64,000 bases of DNA from Bin87 sp034423575 (lineage in GTDB: Bacteria > Chloroflexota > Dehalococcoidia > Lucifugimonadales > UBA3495): contig DAOUIF010000007.1 of the NCBI GenBank assembly GCA_034423575.1, positions 41,781-105,780 on the forward strand, read 5' to 3'. The notes under the pieces are model-generated. The model had not been told where the DNA came from. It searched no databases and worked only from the letters and a program-made list of their open reading frames with translations. Of this stretch, positions 7,227 to 16,755 are shown in pieces; the stretch's first letter is position 1, and every line of letters begins with the position of its first letter. The position numbers and the translations under genes were made by a program.

Positions 7227-8303
7227 ATGGTAAGGACGAATAAGGATCCAAGCGCGGTCGTCAAGCCGGCCAAGCGCCCCATCGAACTGGGCGTACGCAT
7301 GGGTTGGTACATACTCAAGAACCGGCTGCGAGGCCGTAAACGCTTCCCTCTGGTCACAATGTTGGAACCTCTGGAGATGTGCAACCTGGCGTGCATCGGA
7401 TGCGGTCGGATACGGGAATACCGTGGCGTCCTGGACCAGATGATGCCAGTGGATGAAGCCTTGGACGCTGTGTACAAGTCGGGTGCTCCAATCGTCTCCA
7501 TTGCAGGCGGCGAGCCGACGATACATCCCAAAATCGACGAGATCATCAACACCCTGGTTGACCAAAAATTCTTCGTCTACTGCTGCACGAATGCGCTGCT
7601 GCTCCCGAGAATGCTGGACAGGATTCCGCCATCAAAGTACTTCTGCTGGGTCATACACATGGACGGCATGGAGGAGAAGCACGACGAATCGGTGGCGCGT
7701 CCCGGTGTGTTCAAACGGGCAGTGGACGGTATCCAAATGGCAGTGGAGCGCGGTTATCGCGTATGCACCAACACTACGGTTTTCCGCAACAGTGACGTCG
7801 AAGATTTGCGGGAGATGTTCCGGTACGTGGGTGACTTGGGCGTCGAAGGGTCGATGATTTCACCGGGCTACGACTTTGAAGACGCTCCCGATCAGGATCT
7901 GTTCCTCACTCGTCAAGAATCCAGGAACGTGTTCCGGAACCTGCTGGATCCGACCCGCATGGAGGGGATGCGGTTCTACAACAACCCTCTTTACCTGAAT
8001 TTCCTTCGGGGAGAACGAGAATACCAGTGCACCGCATGGTCCAATCCTACATACACGGTAATGGGCTGGCGGAAGCCCTGTTATCCGCTGGCCGACGAGC
8101 ACACCGCAAACATCGACGAACTGTACGAACCCCGGTTGTGGGAGGAACAATACGGCGTGGGCCGGGACCCCCGCTGCAACAACTGCATGATGCACTGCGG
8201 GTTCGAATCCGCAACGATATTTAACGCGATTGGCAAACCCAAAGAATGGGTGACGTTCATCAAATCCGGCGCGGCGCACAAGGGGGGGATCAGCGTCGGT
8301 TAG
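7227..8303 (+). CDS. hpnH: adenosyl-hopene transferase HpnH (radical SAM)
   Basis: A 358-residue radical-SAM enzyme. The [4Fe-4S] cysteines are C52, C56 and C59 (CNLACIGC). SIAGGEPTIHP is the GGE SAM-binding motif, and a C-terminal cysteine cluster (CNNCMMHCG) follows. HpnH joins the 5'-deoxyadenosyl group to diploptene to make adenosylhopane, the first step of side-chain elongation. ATG 7227 is preferred over TTG 7221 because ACGGAGA then lies at normal spacing. It sits between the prenyl synthase and hpnG, as expected for a hopanoid cluster. Confidence 0.95.
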   Translation: MVRTNKDPSAVVKPAKRPIELGVRMGWYILKNRLRGRKRFPLVTMLEPLEMCNLACIGCGRIREYRGVLDQMMPVDEALDAVYKSGAPIVSIAGGEPTIHPKIDEIINTLVDQKFFVYCCTNALLLPRMLDRIPPSKYFCWVIHMDGMEEKHDESVARPGVFKRAVDGIQMAVERGYRVCTNTTVFRNSDVEDLREMFRYVGDLGVEGSMISPGYDFEDAPDQDLFLTRQESRNVFRNLLDPTRMEGMRFYNNPLYLNFLRGEREYQCTAWSNPTYTVMGWRKPCYPLADEHTANIDELYEPRLWEEQYGVGRDPRCNNCMMHCGFESATIFNAIGKPKEWVTFIKSGAAHKGGISVG

Positions 8304-8398
8304 ACGCATCCGAGCATTGCATCGGCGTCGCGCACCAGACTGCGGATATTTCAATAACAACGCGAACGCCAACCGGCCGGCTGAGGTTCGTCGCCTTT

Positions 8399-9112
8399 GT
8401 GAGTCCCATGCTCGCCATAGTTGCACCCATGGCCACCGAACTTGCGGGTCTGCGTCGCGCCATCGGCGACCCGCGCGGGGCTGGCGTGACATTGCGCGTC
8501 ATCGGCGTGGGAAAGCGACGCGCTGAAGCGGGTATCGCGGAAGTGGCGGCTGAATTGCCAGACGCGATAATGGTGGTCGGATTCTGCGGGGGTGCGGACC
8601 CGACGCTGCGCACCGGCGACCTGCACGTCGCCGACGTGTTCCACTCGGTTGACCGTTCGGAACCCATCGCCGCGGACCCGGGCCTGATCTGTAGAGCCAA
8701 GGCATGGACCGACCGCAACAACCACCGTCTCGTGTGCGGTCCATCCGTAACCGTCGACGCTGTGGCGGGTGCGCAGGCGAAACGCGCCCTGCATGTGGAA
8801 ACCGGCGCCGCGTCGGTGAACATGGAGGACTATTGGGCGGCGAGTATCGCCGCAGACCATGAAATCCCCTTCGGATCTGTTCGTGCGGTGTTGGACACCG
8901 CCGATGACGAGCTACCCGACTATCTCGGCGATGTCGGTGATGGGATTTTCGATGCCCTGCGTGGGCTGGCGACCCATCCCGGAAGCATATTCAGCCTGAC
9001 ACGTCTATCCCGGAAATCCACAGTCGCGCGGGATCGCTTGGCGGATTGCGTGTCCGGCTTGTTGGTCTGCGCGTCAGTTCCGTCACCCAGCATAGATCCA
9101 TCGAGGCCATGA
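8399..9112 (+). CDS. hpnG: HpnG-like hopanoid nucleosidase
   Basis: About 237 residues of the purine nucleoside phosphorylase/MTA-SAH nucleosidase superfamily. HpnG removes adenine from adenosylhopane to give ribosylhopane. Visible features are the N-terminal MLAIVAPMATE strand, VVGFCGGADPTLRTGD, and SVNMEDYWAAS, which corresponds to the MExx nucleoside-binding motif. The start is uncertain: GTG 8399 has a GAGG 12 bases upstream and ATG 8408 is an alternative. The stop overlaps the hpnA start as ATGA, which indicates coupling. Confidence 0.85.
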   Translation: MSPMLAIVAPMATELAGLRRAIGDPRGAGVTLRVIGVGKRRAEAGIAEVAAELPDAIMVVGFCGGADPTLRTGDLHVADVFHSVDRSEPIAADPGLICRAKAWTDRNNHRLVCGPSVTVDAVAGAQAKRALHVETGAASVNMEDYWAASIAADHEIPFGSVRAVLDTADDELPDYLGDVGDGIFDALRGLATHPGSIFSLTRLSRKSTVARDRLADCVSGLLVCASVPSPSIDPSRP

Positions 9113-10116
9113 CCACGCTGGTAACGGGGGCTACCGGATTTGTCGGCGGAAACCTGGCGCGAGCGCTGTGGGCTCGTGGGGAGGATGTTCGCGCTTTGGT
9201 TAGGCCGTCCGGCAACGACCTGGCAATTCGAAACACAGGAGTGGCGCAAGTTGCCGGGGACCTCCTGGACAGCGAATCGGTGCGACGGGCCGCTGAAGGC
9301 TGCGAAACCATCTATCACTGCGCTGCCATCTACTCCTTCTGGTCCCTGCGCCCGCGCGAAATGTATCGCTCCAACGTGGTCGGTACGGTAAATCTGCTGG
9401 ATGCAGCGCGCAGAGCCGGAGTGCGGAGGGTGGTGTTCACCAGCTCGGTAGCCACCATCGGGTTACCTTCCAACGGGTCCAGAGAGCCGCAGGACCTGGG
9501 CACGGAAGAGATGCCGACCCGACCGGCTTTCCTGATCGGGTACTACAAGCAGTCCAAGTACGCTGCCGAGCAAATTGCGTTGGCCGCCAACGACGACCAG
9601 ATGGAGGTGGTCGTTGTCAACCCGTGCGCTCCGGTGGGCGAGTGGGACGTCAAGCCGACGCCGACCGGCCAAATGCCCCTGTCCTTCGCCCGCGGCAAGG
9701 CGCCTGGCTACATCGCCACCGGCATGAATCTGATTGATGTGGCTGATGTCGCCGAAGGGCACATACTGGCGATGGAACGAGGTGTCCCCGGAGAACGGTA
9801 CATCCTGGGGTGCCGCAACCTCACCCTGAAAGAGATTTTCGACATTCTGTCGGAGATCACCGGTCGTCGCGCTCCCAGCATTCGTATACCACACTGGGCG
9901 ATCCTGGGGTTTGCCTACCTGGATGAATTCGTTCACGGTACGGTGCTGCGCCGAGCGCCTACGGTTCCGGTAGAGGCAATCAAGATCACAAAGCATCCAA
10001 TGTACGTGAGCAGCGCAAAAGCGGTGGCGGAGCTGGGTTTGCCCCAGAGCCCTGTGGAGGCGGCGCTCGAAAAAGCGGTCCGTTGGTTTCGGGATTACGG
10101 CTACCTTCAGGGATGA
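9109..10116 (+). CDS. hpnA: hopanoid-associated sugar epimerase HpnA (extended SDR)
   Basis: A 335-residue NAD(P)-dependent epimerase/reductase of the dihydroflavonol-reductase-like HpnA family. The cofactor loop is TGATGFVGGNLA and the catalytic YxxxK is YKQSK. The ATG is fused to the hpnG stop (ATGA) with GAGG upstream; a longer in-frame version lies inside hpnG and was not used. HpnA proteins are found with hopanoid genes and are thought to act on polar head-group sugars; the exact reaction is not established. Its stop overlaps the cyclase start in the same way. Confidence 0.9.
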   Translation: MTTLVTGATGFVGGNLARALWARGEDVRALVRPSGNDLAIRNTGVAQVAGDLLDSESVRRAAEGCETIYHCAAIYSFWSLRPREMYRSNVVGTVNLLDAARRAGVRRVVFTSSVATIGLPSNGSREPQDLGTEEMPTRPAFLIGYYKQSKYAAEQIALAANDDQMEVVVVNPCAPVGEWDVKPTPTGQMPLSFARGKAPGYIATGMNLIDVADVAEGHILAMERGVPGERYILGCRNLTLKEIFDILSEITGRRAPSIRIPHWAILGFAYLDEFVHGTVLRRAPTVPVEAIKITKHPMYVSSAKAVAELGLPQSPVEAALEKAVRWFRDYGYLQG

Positions 10117-12266
10117 ACACCCTCAGCACAGTCATTATGGTTGTCCGGGAAATCGATCGCAACGGGACTGCCGGTCTTGTCGAAGCGCCGTCGTTTACGG
10201 CGTTGGGCACGGCGATCGAGCGGCTGCAGGGATACTTCCGCCGTATCCAGGACCCCGCCGGCTTCTGGTGGGGTGAATTGGAATCGAACAACACCATGGA
10301 AGCGGAGTACGTGATGCTGTCCCGGTTCCTGGGCCGATGCAATCCGGACCGCGAGCAGCATATCGTCAACTATCTCTGCAGCAAGCAACTGGACGATGGG
10401 TCTTGGGCCATCTACTACGGCGCCCCTGGAGATCTGTCTACCACCGTGGAATGCTACTTTGCGCTAAAGCTCTGCGGAGAAGATCCTGAATCGGACCACA
10501 TGCGTCGGGCCAGGGAGTTCGTTTTGCAACGCGGCGGCGTGCCCCGCACCCGGATGTTCACCCGCATATGGCTCGCCCTGTTTGGACAATGGGAATGGGA
10601 CGGCACTCCCAGACTTCCCATTGAGATGATACTGCTCCCGGACTGGGCGCCTTTCAGTATCTACCGCTTCGCCAGTTGGGCAAGGGGATGTATCGTCCCT
10701 CTGTCCATCGTGCTTTCGCGCCGCCCGGTTCGATCCATTCCGCCGGATCACAGCATCGACGAGCTGTTTCCCGATGGTCGCTCGGGAACCGATTATTCCG
10801 TGCCGTCGCCACCCGGGTTCAACCTGCCCAGGCTGGTTCACCTGGCCGAGCAGACGCTTGGGAAGATTTACGACCTCATTCCGTTCAATCCTCTATGCAG
10901 GATCGCAGAACGCAAAGTGGTTCGTTGGATCGTGGACCACCAGGAAGACGACGGCAGTTGGGGAGGCATCCAACCGCCGTGGGTGTACAGCCTTATTGCC
11001 CTCAGCGTGTGCGGGTTCGACAACGATCATCCCACCATGGCGCGCGGGTTCGCTGGTCTGGACGGCTTTTCCATCCAGAAAGACGATCGCTGGACCATAC
11101 AGGGCTGCATTTCGCCGGTTTGGGATACGTGCCTGGTGGTTCAGGGGCTGGCGGAAAGCGAGTTGTCGCCTGCGGACCCCATGTTGGAATCGGCCACCCG
11201 GTGGCTGGTCGCTAAGCAGATATTGGTCGGCGGCGACTGGCAGATACAAGCGCCGCAACTACAACCAGGCGGTTGGGCTTTTGAATTCCACAACAAATGC
11301 TATCCGGACATCGATGATAGCGCAGAGGTAGTGCTGGCTTTGCGCCTGGGCCAATTACCTGGGGATGAAGACCAGTCCCGCCACGACGCCATCACGCGGG
11401 CCGTGGACTGGATCCGCGGAATGCAGAATAAGGACGGTGGGTGGGCGTCATTCGACAAAGACAACAATCACGGCTATGTAACGGCCCTCACGTTCAGTGA
11501 TTTCGGTGAAGTCCTTGACCCTTCCAGCGCGGATGTAACCGCCCACGTGCTGGAAATGTACGGCAAACTAGGATACAGGACCGACCTTGATTTCCTGCAG
11601 CAGGCTTATCGCTATTTGCGCCACGAGCAGGAGGATGACGGTAGTTGGTTCGGGCGATGGGGAGTAAACTACGTCTACGGCTTGGGGGCCGTCCTGCCGG
11701 CGTTGGAGGCTGCCGGCGAAAATATGAGCCAACCGTACATCAGCCGGGCGGTGCAATGGCTGATTGATCACCAGAATCCTGACGGAGGTTGGGGCGAATC
11801 CTGCGCCTCGTACATAGATTCGACGCAACGAGGAGTTGGCCCCAGTACCGCTTCCCAGACCGCTTGGGCTATTATTGCGCTGGTTGCCGCCGGATACAGA
11901 GACCATCAGGCCACGCACCGCGGCGTCTCATACCTATTGGAAACACAACTTGAAGGGGGCAACTGGGACGAGCCGTACTTCACCGGCACCGGATTTCCGG
12001 GATATCTGAAGGGCGAGCGAGTAGACAGAGTCCCACAGCCCGGCGAACGCGGATTCCAGGGCGCCGAGCTGTCAGCGGGATTCATGATCAACTACCACCT
12101 TTACCGAAACACCTGGCCATTGATAGCGTTGGCCCGCTATCGGACAAGCCGGGCCCGCGGAGATCTTCGTGCCAAGTCCCAGGACACCGGTCGACGGCCT
12201 TTGGAACCGCAGAACCCTGGCTCTGCCTCCTCGCATAAGTGTTCCGTTCATCACACTCCTCTGTAG
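10113..12266 (+). CDS. shc: squalene-hopene cyclase
   Basis: A 717-residue class II triterpene cyclase that converts squalene to hopene or hopanol at the membrane. The acid motif DXDD is present as DIDD (residues 399-402, within PDIDDSAEVVLAL). Several QW repeats are visible, including QKDGGWASFD and QNPDGGWGESC. Length fits the family (630-730 residues). The start was set at ATG 10113, which overlaps the hpnA stop as ATGA; ATG 10137 is possible. The last 40 residues are a low-complexity tail. Confidence 0.97.
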   Translation: MNTLSTVIMVVREIDRNGTAGLVEAPSFTALGTAIERLQGYFRRIQDPAGFWWGELESNNTMEAEYVMLSRFLGRCNPDREQHIVNYLCSKQLDDGSWAIYYGAPGDLSTTVECYFALKLCGEDPESDHMRRAREFVLQRGGVPRTRMFTRIWLALFGQWEWDGTPRLPIEMILLPDWAPFSIYRFASWARGCIVPLSIVLSRRPVRSIPPDHSIDELFPDGRSGTDYSVPSPPGFNLPRLVHLAEQTLGKIYDLIPFNPLCRIAERKVVRWIVDHQEDDGSWGGIQPPWVYSLIALSVCGFDNDHPTMARGFAGLDGFSIQKDDRWTIQGCISPVWDTCLVVQGLAESELSPADPMLESATRWLVAKQILVGGDWQIQAPQLQPGGWAFEFHNKCYPDIDDSAEVVLALRLGQLPGDEDQSRHDAITRAVDWIRGMQNKDGGWASFDKDNNHGYVTALTFSDFGEVLDPSSADVTAHVLEMYGKLGYRTDLDFLQQAYRYLRHEQEDDGSWFGRWGVNYVYGLGAVLPALEAAGENMSQPYISRAVQWLIDHQNPDGGWGESCASYIDSTQRGVGPSTASQTAWAIIALVAAGYRDHQATHRGVSYLLETQLEGGNWDEPYFTGTGFPGYLKGERVDRVPQPGERGFQGAELSAGFMINYHLYRNTWPLIALARYRTSRARGDLRAKSQDTGRRPLEPQNPGSASSHKCSVHHTPL

Positions 12267-12276
12267 AGTGCAACTC

Positions 12277-12720
12277 ATGAAAACCGAACATTTTTCCCTG
12301 AAAGTCGACACCACCGGCGCACCCGAGTTCATTGATATCACTGACTGGGTGAAGGGCTGCGTTGGCAAGTCTCGTGTCAGCAACGGGTTCGTTGTGGTCT
12401 ATTCACGGCACACCACGGCAGCCGTGATCATCAACGAGAACGAACCACTGCTGATCGAAGACATGACGCGCTTCTTGGAGAAAATGTGCCCCCGTTTCGG
12501 AGAATATCGGCACAATGATTTTTCGATACGCACGGTCAACATGACCGAGGAAGAATCGCCCAACGGCCACGCTCACCTGCAGCACCTGATGCTGGGATCC
12601 AGTGAAACCATCCCGCTGATCGATGGGAAGATGCCCTTTGGCCAGTGGCAGAGCATTTTCTTCATTGAACTGGATCATCCACGGCCGCGTGAGGTGATGG
12701 TCCAGATCGTCGGCGAATAA
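12277..12720 (+). CDS. YjbQ family protein (UPF0047)
   Basis: A 147-residue trimer-forming YjbQ/UPF0047 protein. Family marks are SRHTTAAVIINENE, NGHAHLQHLMLG and the C-terminal GQWQSIFFIELDHPR, which carry conserved metal-binding histidines. E. coli YjbQ has weak thiamine-phosphate synthase activity, but the physiological role is unclear. It lies 10 bases after the cyclase and 22 before hpnC, so it is inside the hopanoid operon. The start was taken at ATG 12277; the longer frame overlaps the cyclase. Confidence 0.88.
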   Translation: MKTEHFSLKVDTTGAPEFIDITDWVKGCVGKSRVSNGFVVVYSRHTTAAVIINENEPLLIEDMTRFLEKMCPRFGEYRHNDFSIRTVNMTEEESPNGHAHLQHLMLGSSETIPLIDGKMPFGQWQSIFFIELDHPRPREVMVQIVGE

Positions 12721-12742
12721 TCGCGCATCATCGTCCCATAGC

Positions 12743-13741
12743 ATGTCAACCACCGTTGAAGAGAGGGCCGACCGCGGTACGGACGCCGGCGCTAACGCGC
12801 CCGCCGGGCCAGTAACGCTGGCTGAGGCATACCGGTACTGTGAGACCCTGGCCCGCGGACACTATGAGAATTTCAACGTCGGCGGTTGGATTACGCCCAG
12901 GGACAAACTGCCTCACGTCTATGCCATCTATGCCTGGTGCCGGATGGTAGACGATCTTGGCGACGAAGTCTTGCCGACGGAGCAGGCGGCGAAGCCCGCT
13001 GATGACGGTAAACCCGCCGACACGGTCACCGCTTATCGACGCGGTCAACTGGCGTGGTGGGAAGAAGAGCTGGGCTCCATTTACTCCGGCCAACCGCAGC
13101 ACCCCATCTCGATTGCAGTGCAGCACACCGTCGGTTCGTTCGACATTCCTCGGGAACCGTTCCAACGGCTGATACACGCCAACTTGATGGACCAGGGCTC
13201 GGGGCGTTTCGACACACTGGACGACGTGCTCGAATACTGTCGATATTCCGCCAACCCGGTTGGGCACCTGTACCTGTATCTGTTTGGGTGCGCCGATCGC
13301 CGACGGCTGCTTCTAGCCGATCACACTTGCACCGCCTTGCAACTCACCAACTTCTGGCAGGACGTGAGCCGCGACTACCGGGACCGGGGCCGGGTCTACC
13401 TTCCCCAGAGCGACATGAAACGCTTCGGCGTCAGCGAGAGCGACATCGCCAACAATGCAGCAACCCCCGGTTTTCGGGCGTTGTTGCGATACGAGTGCGA
13501 CATCGCGATGGAAATGTTCCGCCAGGGCGCGGCTCTGGTTGAGTCGCTGGACCGTCGCGCCCAATTGCCGGTGGCTCTCTTCACTCGGGGCGGTGTGTCC
13601 ATTCTCCACGCCATACGCCGGCAAGGTTACGACGTCCTGAGCCATCGCCCGGCATTGTCCAGCCGGCAGAAAGGCTGGTTGCTGGCGTCTGCCTGGTTGG
13701 GCAATAAACTGGGGATCGGCTACGGATTGCCCAAAGCCTGA
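12743..13741 (+). CDS. hpnC: squalene biosynthesis protein HpnC (hydroxysqualene synthase)
   Basis: A 332-residue trans-isoprenyl synthase of the squalene/phytoene synthase family. The first aspartate motif is CRMVDDLGDE and the second is NFWQDVSRDYRDRGRVYLP. HpnC converts presqualene diphosphate to hydroxysqualene in the HpnCDE route to squalene. It is followed directly by hpnD and hpnE, the canonical order. The first 25 residues are low complexity. Confidence 0.95.
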   Translation: MSTTVEERADRGTDAGANAPAGPVTLAEAYRYCETLARGHYENFNVGGWITPRDKLPHVYAIYAWCRMVDDLGDEVLPTEQAAKPADDGKPADTVTAYRRGQLAWWEEELGSIYSGQPQHPISIAVQHTVGSFDIPREPFQRLIHANLMDQGSGRFDTLDDVLEYCRYSANPVGHLYLYLFGCADRRRLLLADHTCTALQLTNFWQDVSRDYRDRGRVYLPQSDMKRFGVSESDIANNAATPGFRALLRYECDIAMEMFRQGAALVESLDRRAQLPVALFTRGGVSILHAIRRQGYDVLSHRPALSSRQKGWLLASAWLGNKLGIGYGLPKA

Positions 13742-13751
13742 GGCGAGCCAG

Positions 13752-14648
13752 ATGACGACGCCAACACGGACGGCATCCTCAGCATCGCGCGAAGCGTTAG
13801 CCGAAGCGTACGCGGAGTGCCGTCGCGTAACCAAGCGCGAAGCCCGTAACTTTTACTTCGCGTTCCTCACGCTGCCGGCCAAACAGAGGAGGGCGATCTA
13901 CGTCGCGTACACATTCTGCCGGCATTGTGACGATTCCGTGGACGCCGAAGGAACACGGGCGGAAAAACTGCATCGGATCGATAATCTGCGCTCCAAGTTG
14001 ACCCAGGCATACGCAGGAAACGCCGATCAGCCTCTGTTCATTGGGTTGTGCGACGTGGCGGAAACCTACAGCATTCCGGAGCAGTACTTCCAGGAAGTGC
14101 TGAACGGCGTCGAATCCGACCTCGTAAAAACCAGGTACGCTGATTTCGAGGAGTTGCGCGCCTATTGCTATCAGGTAGCCTCGGTGGTCGGGCTGATTTG
14201 CATTCACATTTTCGGATATCGGGGCGGCGAGGAAGCCCATCGCGGCGCCATAGACCTGGGATTGGCCATGCAATTGACTAACATCTGCCGGGATGTGCGC
14301 GAGGACTGGGACTTCGGACGGGTCTATTTGCCTCAGGACGAGTTGCAAAGGTTCGGAGTAACCGAAGCGGATCTGGGAAATCGCGCAGTTACCGAGGGTT
14401 TTGCAGACCTGATGCAATTCCAGATCGACCGGGCCCGCGAGTACTTCGCCAGTGGACGACGGTTGTTGCCATGTCTTTCGCCAAGGTCTCGCGCCTGCCC
14501 GGCCGCGCTCGGTCTCATTTATGGTGGCGTGCTGAACAAGATCGAAGCCGCCGGATACGACGTGTTTCGTGAACGTATCGGCCTGAGCAAGGCGGCCAAA
14601 CTGGGGCTGATGGCCAGAGCCTGGCTCGCGGGCCCCCTTATGAAGTGA
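13752..14648 (+). CDS. hpnD: presqualene diphosphate synthase HpnD
   Basis: A 298-residue paralogue of hpnC that condenses two farnesyl diphosphates to presqualene diphosphate. Motifs are CRHCDDSVD and NICRDVREDWDFGRVYLP, with the AIYVAYTFCR helix before the first. It starts 10 bases after hpnC, and its stop overlaps the hpnE GTG (GTGA). Confidence 0.95.
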   Translation: MTTPTRTASSASREALAEAYAECRRVTKREARNFYFAFLTLPAKQRRAIYVAYTFCRHCDDSVDAEGTRAEKLHRIDNLRSKLTQAYAGNADQPLFIGLCDVAETYSIPEQYFQEVLNGVESDLVKTRYADFEELRAYCYQVASVVGLICIHIFGYRGGEEAHRGAIDLGLAMQLTNICRDVREDWDFGRVYLPQDELQRFGVTEADLGNRAVTEGFADLMQFQIDRAREYFASGRRLLPCLSPRSRACPAALGLIYGGVLNKIEAAGYDVFRERIGLSKAAKLGLMARAWLAGPLMK

Positions 14649-16075
14649 CCGACAACGGCACCGTTGACGGCCCGACGGCGCTGGTAATCGGCGGCGGACT
14701 GGCAGGTATCGCCGCCGCCGCCCAACTGGCGGAATCTGGTTGGCGAGTGACTTTGCTGGAGGCTCGAACCTCTCTGGGGGGGCGGGCCTTTTCGTTCGTC
14801 GACGCGGAAAGCGGGCACGAGCTGGACAACGGCCAGCACGTGATTGTGGGCGCGTGTCGTAACCTCATCGCGTTCGCCGACCGCATCGGCGTCGGTGACC
14901 TCTGGCACGTGCAACCCAGATTGAACGTTGATGTTTATGACCGTGTGGGTCGCAGGGGCAAGCTCTACGGCCTCGGCGGACCGGCCCCAGTCCATCTGCT
15001 GGCGGCATTCATCACCTACCGCCACCTGAGTCTGGGCGACAAGTGCCGCGCAATCCGCGGCGTGATTGCCGCGATCATGGCCAACCGGCACTCCCCCGAG
15101 ATGGATACAACGTCCTTCTACGAATGGCTCAGAGCGCAAGGCCAATCCGAACGGTGCATCTGCAATCTTTGGAACGTGATCATCGAAGGGACGCTCAATG
15201 ACAACATCCGTGACGTGAGCGCGGCCATGGGATTGATGATCATCCAGGACGGCTTGTTGAAAGGTCGACGCGAAATAAACCTTGGATATCCAAAAACCCC
15301 TTTGGGGCAGGCGTTGGGAATTCCGAGCGAGACCTACCTGCGTAACTTGGGCGTGCAGACCCTGCTGGGTTGCACGGTTCATTCCATCGAGGCGGACGAA
15401 AACGGCTGGGTGCAGCAAGTCACGGGGGGAGACGGCCGGGTATTCACGGCAGACGCCTACGTAAGCGCGGCGCCTTTCTGGATCCTGCCCAGCCTGATTC
15501 CCGAAGATCTGGCGCGAAAAGCACCGTTCAATTCGTTAACCGGACTGCGAGCCTCGCCCATCGTCAACGTCCATCTCGAGTATGATCGTGCTGTGATGGA
15601 CGGAGATTTCTGCTACTTGCTGGAAAGCCCGTTGCAGTGGGTCTTCAACGATTCGCTGATCCAGGGCAATCGTCGCCGGCACGACAGTCAGTCGCTCACG
15701 GTCTCAATCAGCGCTGCGTGGGACCACATTGACCTGCCACGCAAGGAACTTGAGCGCTGCATCTTCGATGAAATGCGGAAGGCGTTCCCCAGGGCGCGTG
15801 AAGCGCGGATCGTTAATTCCACCGTGGTGAAACAGCGGAACGCCACATTCCGGTGCACTCCAGGGGCACAGCGGTTTCGACCCGGCCCGCTCACCGCATC
15901 GCCGAATCTCTTTTTGGCCGGGGAATGGACTGACACCGGATGGCCCTCGACTATGGAGGGGGCAATCATCAGCGGATATAATGCCGCTGCGGCGGTTATG
16001 TCGAGCCGGGGCGACACCGCGCGCACGGGAGGCAGAGAGTGTCCGACCAATGGTCTGAACAGCGCGACGAACTGA
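14645..16075 (+). CDS. hpnE: hydroxysqualene dehydroxylase HpnE (FAD-dependent)
   Basis: A 476-residue amine-oxidase/phytoene-desaturase-fold flavoprotein. The N-terminal dinucleotide loop is LVIGGGLAGIAAA, followed by GGRAFSF and DNGQHV. The C-terminal FAD segment is LAGEWTDTGWPSTMEGAI. HpnE reduces hydroxysqualene to squalene, completing substrate supply for the cyclase. The GTG start overlaps the hpnD stop and the 3' end overlaps the aldolase gene by 37 bases. Confidence 0.95.
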   Translation: MTDNGTVDGPTALVIGGGLAGIAAAAQLAESGWRVTLLEARTSLGGRAFSFVDAESGHELDNGQHVIVGACRNLIAFADRIGVGDLWHVQPRLNVDVYDRVGRRGKLYGLGGPAPVHLLAAFITYRHLSLGDKCRAIRGVIAAIMANRHSPEMDTTSFYEWLRAQGQSERCICNLWNVIIEGTLNDNIRDVSAAMGLMIIQDGLLKGRREINLGYPKTPLGQALGIPSETYLRNLGVQTLLGCTVHSIEADENGWVQQVTGGDGRVFTADAYVSAAPFWILPSLIPEDLARKAPFNSLTGLRASPIVNVHLEYDRAVMDGDFCYLLESPLQWVFNDSLIQGNRRRHDSQSLTVSISAAWDHIDLPRKELERCIFDEMRKAFPRAREARIVNSTVVKQRNATFRCTPGAQRFRPGPLTASPNLFLAGEWTDTGWPSTMEGAIISGYNAAAAVMSSRGDTARTGGRECPTNGLNSATN

Positions 16076-16701
16076 CCGAGGCCACGCGCGAAATGTACCA
16101 GCGCGGCCTGGTGGGGGCGTATTCAGGGAACACCAGTCTGCGTTTGACCGGCTCCGGAGATGACAGCCTGCTGCTGGTGACGCCTACACATCATCCCTAC
16201 TACCGGCTTCAGCCGGACGAGCTGGTGGTGGTGAACCTGGACGGCGAACCCGTTTCTCCGGCCCCGATGGCGCCGTCGTCAGAAACCCGCTTGCACCTCG
16301 AGATCTATCGCCAACGACCGGACGTCCAGGCAGTGGCGCATACCCATTCCATATATGCATCCGTTGCTGCGGTCATTGGTAGGGACATCCCACCGCTGAT
16401 CGACGAGATGCTTATGACCATCGGCGGCCCGATCAAGGTCAGCAAGTACGCCTTTCCGGGAACGCAGGAACTGGCGGAACAAGCCTTCGACGCGCTCGGG
16501 GACCGCAACGCTGCACTGCTGAGGAACCACGGCGCCGTCGGAGTCGGGCCGGACATCTGGGAGGCATTGGAAGTTTGCGATCTGGTCGAGCGGTTGGCGC
16601 AAATTTTCGTGCTCGCACGCAACTTCGGCCCGCGAGCCGCGTCCCCCTTGCCTGAGGACGCCGTCGCAACGGAAATGCAGTTGTTTCGCGACCGACGCTG
16701 A
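16039..16701 (+). CDS. class II aldolase/adducin-family protein
   Basis: A 220-residue zinc aldolase or epimerase of the fuculose-phosphate aldolase/AraD fold. The GTG start has a strong GGGAGG six bases upstream and overlaps hpnE. Family residues are present: NTSLRL near the N-terminus, the catalytic glutamate in SETRLH, the zinc pair HTH in AVAHTHS, and a third histidine in RNHGAVG. Known members cleave or epimerise phosphorylated sugars. Translational overlap with hpnE suggests a job related to hopanoid side chains or to pentose released from them; that is inference. Confidence 0.85.
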   Translation: MSDQWSEQRDELTEATREMYQRGLVGAYSGNTSLRLTGSGDDSLLLVTPTHHPYYRLQPDELVVVNLDGEPVSPAPMAPSSETRLHLEIYRQRPDVQAVAHTHSIYASVAAVIGRDIPPLIDEMLMTIGGPIKVSKYAFPGTQELAEQAFDALGDRNAALLRNHGAVGVGPDIWEALEVCDLVERLAQIFVLARNFGPRAASPLPEDAVATEMQLFRDRR

Positions 16702-16755
16702 CCACTCGCATTTGTAGTTTTCAACGCCAAACCAACCAACATGCTGTGCTGACGA

